Shown: piece after piece, positions 60,318 to 64,000 of the stretch
Position numbering within the stretch: position 1 is the first letter of the stretch
Layout: each line of letters begins with the position of its first letter
Assembly: GCA_048013815.1 (NCBI GenBank)
Contig: CM106586.1
Coordinates: 17,484,001-17,548,000 of the forward strand
Source of the DNA: Setoptus koraiensis
Lineage: Eukaryota > Arthropoda
DNA: 64,000 bases
Direction of reading: 5' to 3'
The notes under the pieces: model-generated
The model's database searches: none
The model's input: only the letters and a program-made list of their open reading frames with translations
Told to the model about the DNA's origin: nothing
Position numbers and translations under genes: made by a program

Positions 60318-61396
60318 AGCCCTCTCTGGGTGAATTGATGGGCGACTTGTTTCTATTGACCACATCTTCATCAAATGATTTATTGAAATGGACCACCTCA
60401 ATTGACCACAATGATACTACTATAACCACAAACAACAGACTAGACAACAGCAACGAAGAGGAAGAGGATCACGAGGAATTGGTTAGACGAATAGTGACCA
60501 ATGCTAAGATAGACGATGCCATAACTGAGAAACGACGATTGTGCCGTCAGGCAGCCTTAGACACATGGCTGCAAGATTTCAAGTCGTCGCAAGCCTATCA
60601 TCCATTTGATAGCGTTGGCGATGATGTGATTAGTAATGGTGATGATGCAAACAGATTGCTGCATAATATAACAATAATTGATTATGATTGCAATACCATT
60701 TATGATAAATTAAAACATCATCATCCCACATTGAATTTGTTTAATTTTAAGAATAGACCTAAAACAGTGAAAGAATTGTATGGTCAAGCAGAACGTGACA
60801 CACAAGCTCACATAAACAAGCTCATTAGGCAGCATATAGCACTGATACGCTCATCATCAAACTCAAAATGCACAACGTCATCCTCTATTCGATCTAGCTC
60901 GCCATCGTCTGTATCCACCATAGTGAGATCGGCCTCGAATTCAACCACTGGCGGCTACAACAGACTATCAAGCGCAGATTATTACAGCTCAAGTCAATTG
61001 CCTGCCCGTTCCAAGTCAGCCAGATTTTTGCGACCTCGCTTCACCTTGCCCATCACATCTCGCCAACCAGAGGTAGTAGTTGTTGATAGTGCCGCAATTA
61101 CCGACAACAAGTTGTGCAATGGCCACAACCAAATGCCACACCAAACACACCATGACCCATCTAGCAGCAACCAAATCAACAGCAACACCATCACCAAGCA
61201 ACCAATGGTTAAATCAAATTCCTATTGTTTGACCAATAAATTAAATTACTGTTTGAACAACAACAACAACAACAACAACAACCTATCTCATAATACAGAG
61301 GAGACAGACGGCGGCGGTAACAGTGGTAGCAACGGCGCCAAGCCCGCAGCAGAAGCCGTCAAACAATGTGATATCAATGATCTGAAACAAAAACAG
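60318..61396 (+). CDS. WAVE/NHS-like protein, internal exon
   Basis: Starts after the acceptor acaacag| and takes one base from exon 1 (phase 1) to give KKVEP-K-PSLGELMGD. 1079 bases stay open to CAG|GTGAGT at 61397. The sequence is acidic and serine/asparagine-rich, with one more ordered block: HHPTLNLFNFKNRPKTVKEL and YGQAERDTQAHINKLIRQHI. The order (homology domain, then an NRPxxVxELY block) resembles NHS proteins, where TRPPCVEELHRHA follows the domain. Exon 1 plus this exon total 1392 bases, a multiple of three. An asparagine run and a glutamine run lie near the end. Confidence 0.65.
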
Positions 61397-63332
61397 GTGA
61401 GTAAGCTGAAGATATTCTACTCACAACAACAACAACAACAGCAGCAACATTGCCGCCGCTTGAGCCGAGATAATGAGCGATCATCAATCATGTCCAGATC
61501 AATCATTGTTTAATCACAACTGGTATGGCACAGCCAACTGGATTTAGCTAGACTTTGGCAATACTTTGCGCCGTGCGTAGAGAGTCAAGTTGGTCTAGTG
61601 CCTGTTTAGCTGTTTATGGCCAGTTGATTGTCTCGTTAATTGGCTCACACAGACAATGATGATGATTTTATTGAAAATAAACACTAAATCAAAAGAGCGA
61701 GATAGAGAGAGAGAGAGAGAGCTAAAAGTTATTATTGCTTTCTGACAGGCATATCTTTGTGTGAGCCTCTAATGCGCTGCCTGACAGTAATAATAATAAT
61801 AAAAATAATAATAAATCTCATCGGAGTTCATTCTTCGGCCACCACCACCGTGCCAACCAACTGTGGCCGTACGCAACAGTGGCAACAACGCTCGCAGCAA
61901 GTGGACAACTCTTGGCAAGGCCATTGGCTTCTTTGTGCCAACGGCCAGCCAGTGGTTGTCAGTGTGTAATCATCTTGTCACGGTGCAACTTGTCGCCAAA
62001 CTTGCTGGTCGTATGCGAGCAACAACAGCACAACAGCCTAGTAGCTGTGATAGCATCAACAGGTGAATGATGACTGGCTAACATTGGTTAAAGTGCCAAC
62101 ACTTATTGTCGAGCTGAACCTTGAATTGATGCTAGGCTGCAATTGTTCTGCGATCTCTCCGCAGATTTGAATAGGTTCGTTAGTCATTCTGTTAGTGCCA
62201 ACCATGAGAATAATAGAAAAAGCTGCGCAACTTGCCAACGCCTCATTATCAGAATGTACATCAGATTGAAGTCATTATCGAACAATGATGAATATGATTA
62301 TGATAACTATGATGATGAGCGCGCTTAGAGAGTGATTAACCAACTGGTTGCCATGCTGGCGAGCTATAGATGGCGATTGACCCTTCATGAGCAACCTTTG
62401 AATGAATCGAGCGATCCATTCGGGCCCCACTTCATCATTGTTGCATCATCCGCATGCATGCTAGCTCGAGCACAGGTGTATGTCTCAACTTACGTTGCTA
62501 CTATTTACACCGGCGGCCAGTAATTACTGTGTGTGTGTGTGTGTTAAAATAATTAACTGCGACTATAGCGAATAATAAATAAGAGATTTTTGTTTATCAG
62601 TCGTTGAGTCGTTCGGTGTTGTTGCACGGACAGTAGTAGTTGTTAACTAGTGGCAACAGTGAATGAATAAGTGTCTCACCTGCGAGTCACGAATAGCCGG
62701 CCGGCCGGCCGCAAAGTGTTTTTGTCAGTCATTCTTCTGTTTGGCCAACATCATCATGTTTTGATCATCGGCGTTTTTCAAGAAATTACATCATCGCTGT
62801 TGTTGTGTGTGTGCTCCATTGAACGGATTTACCAGAGAAAGAGAGAGAGAGAGAGATTCGACCTAAACAGACGCTCCCGATACATTTGATTCATGGCATT
62901 TTAAAAAGTCATTAGCGAGAAAGCTCCAAGGCACAAGATGACCTGCCAAACTCATGCCGAAATCACTGGTTATTGCCCGACGATGGTGATTGCCGCCGAG
63001 CGAAGCGTAGTGGTCATATTATCTGCTGCAATTGGCTTTGCTCTCTTTCGCTCGATTCACTCTTATGATTGAGCCGCCAAACCAATAAACAGCACCACCA
63101 CCACCACCACCGAACTACTAATACAACAAGCCAATAAAATGCTATACTAATGAACTAATGGCATCCTCTTACTCACTTACCTGTATTTATCTTGTATTCC
63201 CATCAAAATCATCACGATGACCGCATCATCTTGCAAACGCGCTGCATGCGACGTCCAATGACCACCGCCTCGTATGATAACTTTCGATGATGATTTAAAA
63301 TTGTTCTAAATAACGGTGACATAAACAAGCAG
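61397..63332 (+). other. Intron of the WAVE/NHS-like gene (about 1.9 kb, inferred)
   Basis: Begins GTGAGTAAG and ends in a run of possible acceptors, AAG (63329), CAG (63332) and AAG (63338), all in the same phase. AATAAT and GA tracts lie near 61700-61815. No exon is recognised inside. Confidence 0.5.
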
Positions 63333-64000
63333 CACAAGGTAGTGACGCATACTACCAGTGACAACGATCAGGATGATGATGCGGAAAAAATCTCTTCTAT
63401 TACATCATGTGTGGACAATCATCATCATGATCACGATGAGCACGACCACCAGCGTCGTTTAGATCTCAATAATAAAAGCACCGCCATGGAAACTGACCTA
63501 GATGAACAACACGACACAATAATTGAGAGTGGGCAACATTATTTTTCCTCCTTAGCGTCAAATCTAGATGACTCAATGCGTGCCAATAACCCCTCAGAAT
63601 GTTCCAGATCTGTGACAATCAACACAATGGACGATTGCTCTGCCACTACCAAATCCACCGTCACTAATTACCGCTCCGATTCCTCAATAGGGGCACCATA
63701 CTCATCGACAGCCACAGGTATCAGTGGCACAAGTAGTCTGAGGCCGACGACAACAAGTTGCGAAAATAACGCCGCCAGTGGAACATTTGCTGCCACTTCT
63801 GATAAAAATCAAAAAATTAAACTGGAACAACAAGTGTCGAACGAGACAAACACTAAACAGGCCACAACAGGCTTCAAGTCGTTGACGTTGCTGAGAAATA
63901 TTGTCAAGCGAGCAAGTTTCAGGCGCTCCTCAACTAGTTCATCGAGCCAGCAGCGACAACAGCAACAATCTAATTTGTCCACCAACGACGAGTCATCTTC
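63333..64000 (+). CDS. WAVE/NHS-like protein, next exon, open to the window edge
   Basis: A single frame stays open from a stop near 63290 to the right edge, more than 220 codons. It includes SITSCVDNHHHDHDEHDHQR, ATTKSTVTNYRSDSSIGAPY and GFKSLTLLRNIVKRASFRRS before a serine/glutamine run. It keeps phase 0 with the exon ending at 61396. The start is uncertain by 3-6 bases because three in-phase AG acceptors compete. Serine-rich, disordered sequence with basic patches fits the middle of an NHS/Guk-holder protein, but no family motif is diagnostic here. The gene continues outside the window. Confidence 0.65.

Overview
This window is nuclear DNA from an animal. Spliced genes, canonical histones, a homeobox gene and kilobase-scale introns all show this. 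The 124-residue H2B and 125-residue H2A are of arthropod type, and coding genes sit close together between repeat-rich spacers. An arthropod, possibly a mite or other chelicerate, is the best guess; no single feature settles the clade.

Layout. 0-10 kb is gene-dense: the 3' end of an unknown coiled-coil gene, a short IFT46-like gene, an orphan H2B, AAMP (WD40), MRM2 (FtsJ-type methyltransferase), a divergent H2B/H2A pair and the intact spliceosomal helicase DHX16. 11.6-14.4 kb holds a two-exon DLC-type RhoGAP. 14.4-24 kb is non-coding with micro- and minisatellites.

24.05-46.95 kb is, as I read it, a single ladybird-type (LBX) homeobox gene. A polyglutamine first exon carries an eh1-like motif and an LBX-like segment. 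A 21.2 kb intron, GC-rich and packed with short tandem repeats and hairpins, separates it from two exons that split the homeodomain.

47.0-51.4 kb is a second copy of the 5.3-9.9 kb block (H2B, H2A, DHX16). Its histones encode identical proteins, but its DHX16 copy is wrecked and has lost the ATP-binding region. A third, mostly deleted DHX16 remnant follows. 52.2 kb to the right edge holds three exons of a large-intron gene whose first exon looks like a WAVE/NHS-type homology domain. Its last exon runs off the window.

The most unusual observations are these: a 45-bp exact copy of histone promoter sequence inside LBX intron 2; identical histone proteins beside a decayed helicase copy; an orphan H2B whose 3' hairpin is not the histone type; a 34-bp perfect palindrome and two E-box hairpins in LBX intron 1; and an 18-bp-arm hairpin upstream of LBX. 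All calls come from reading the sequence. Splice sites, homologies and domain limits have not been tested against any database.
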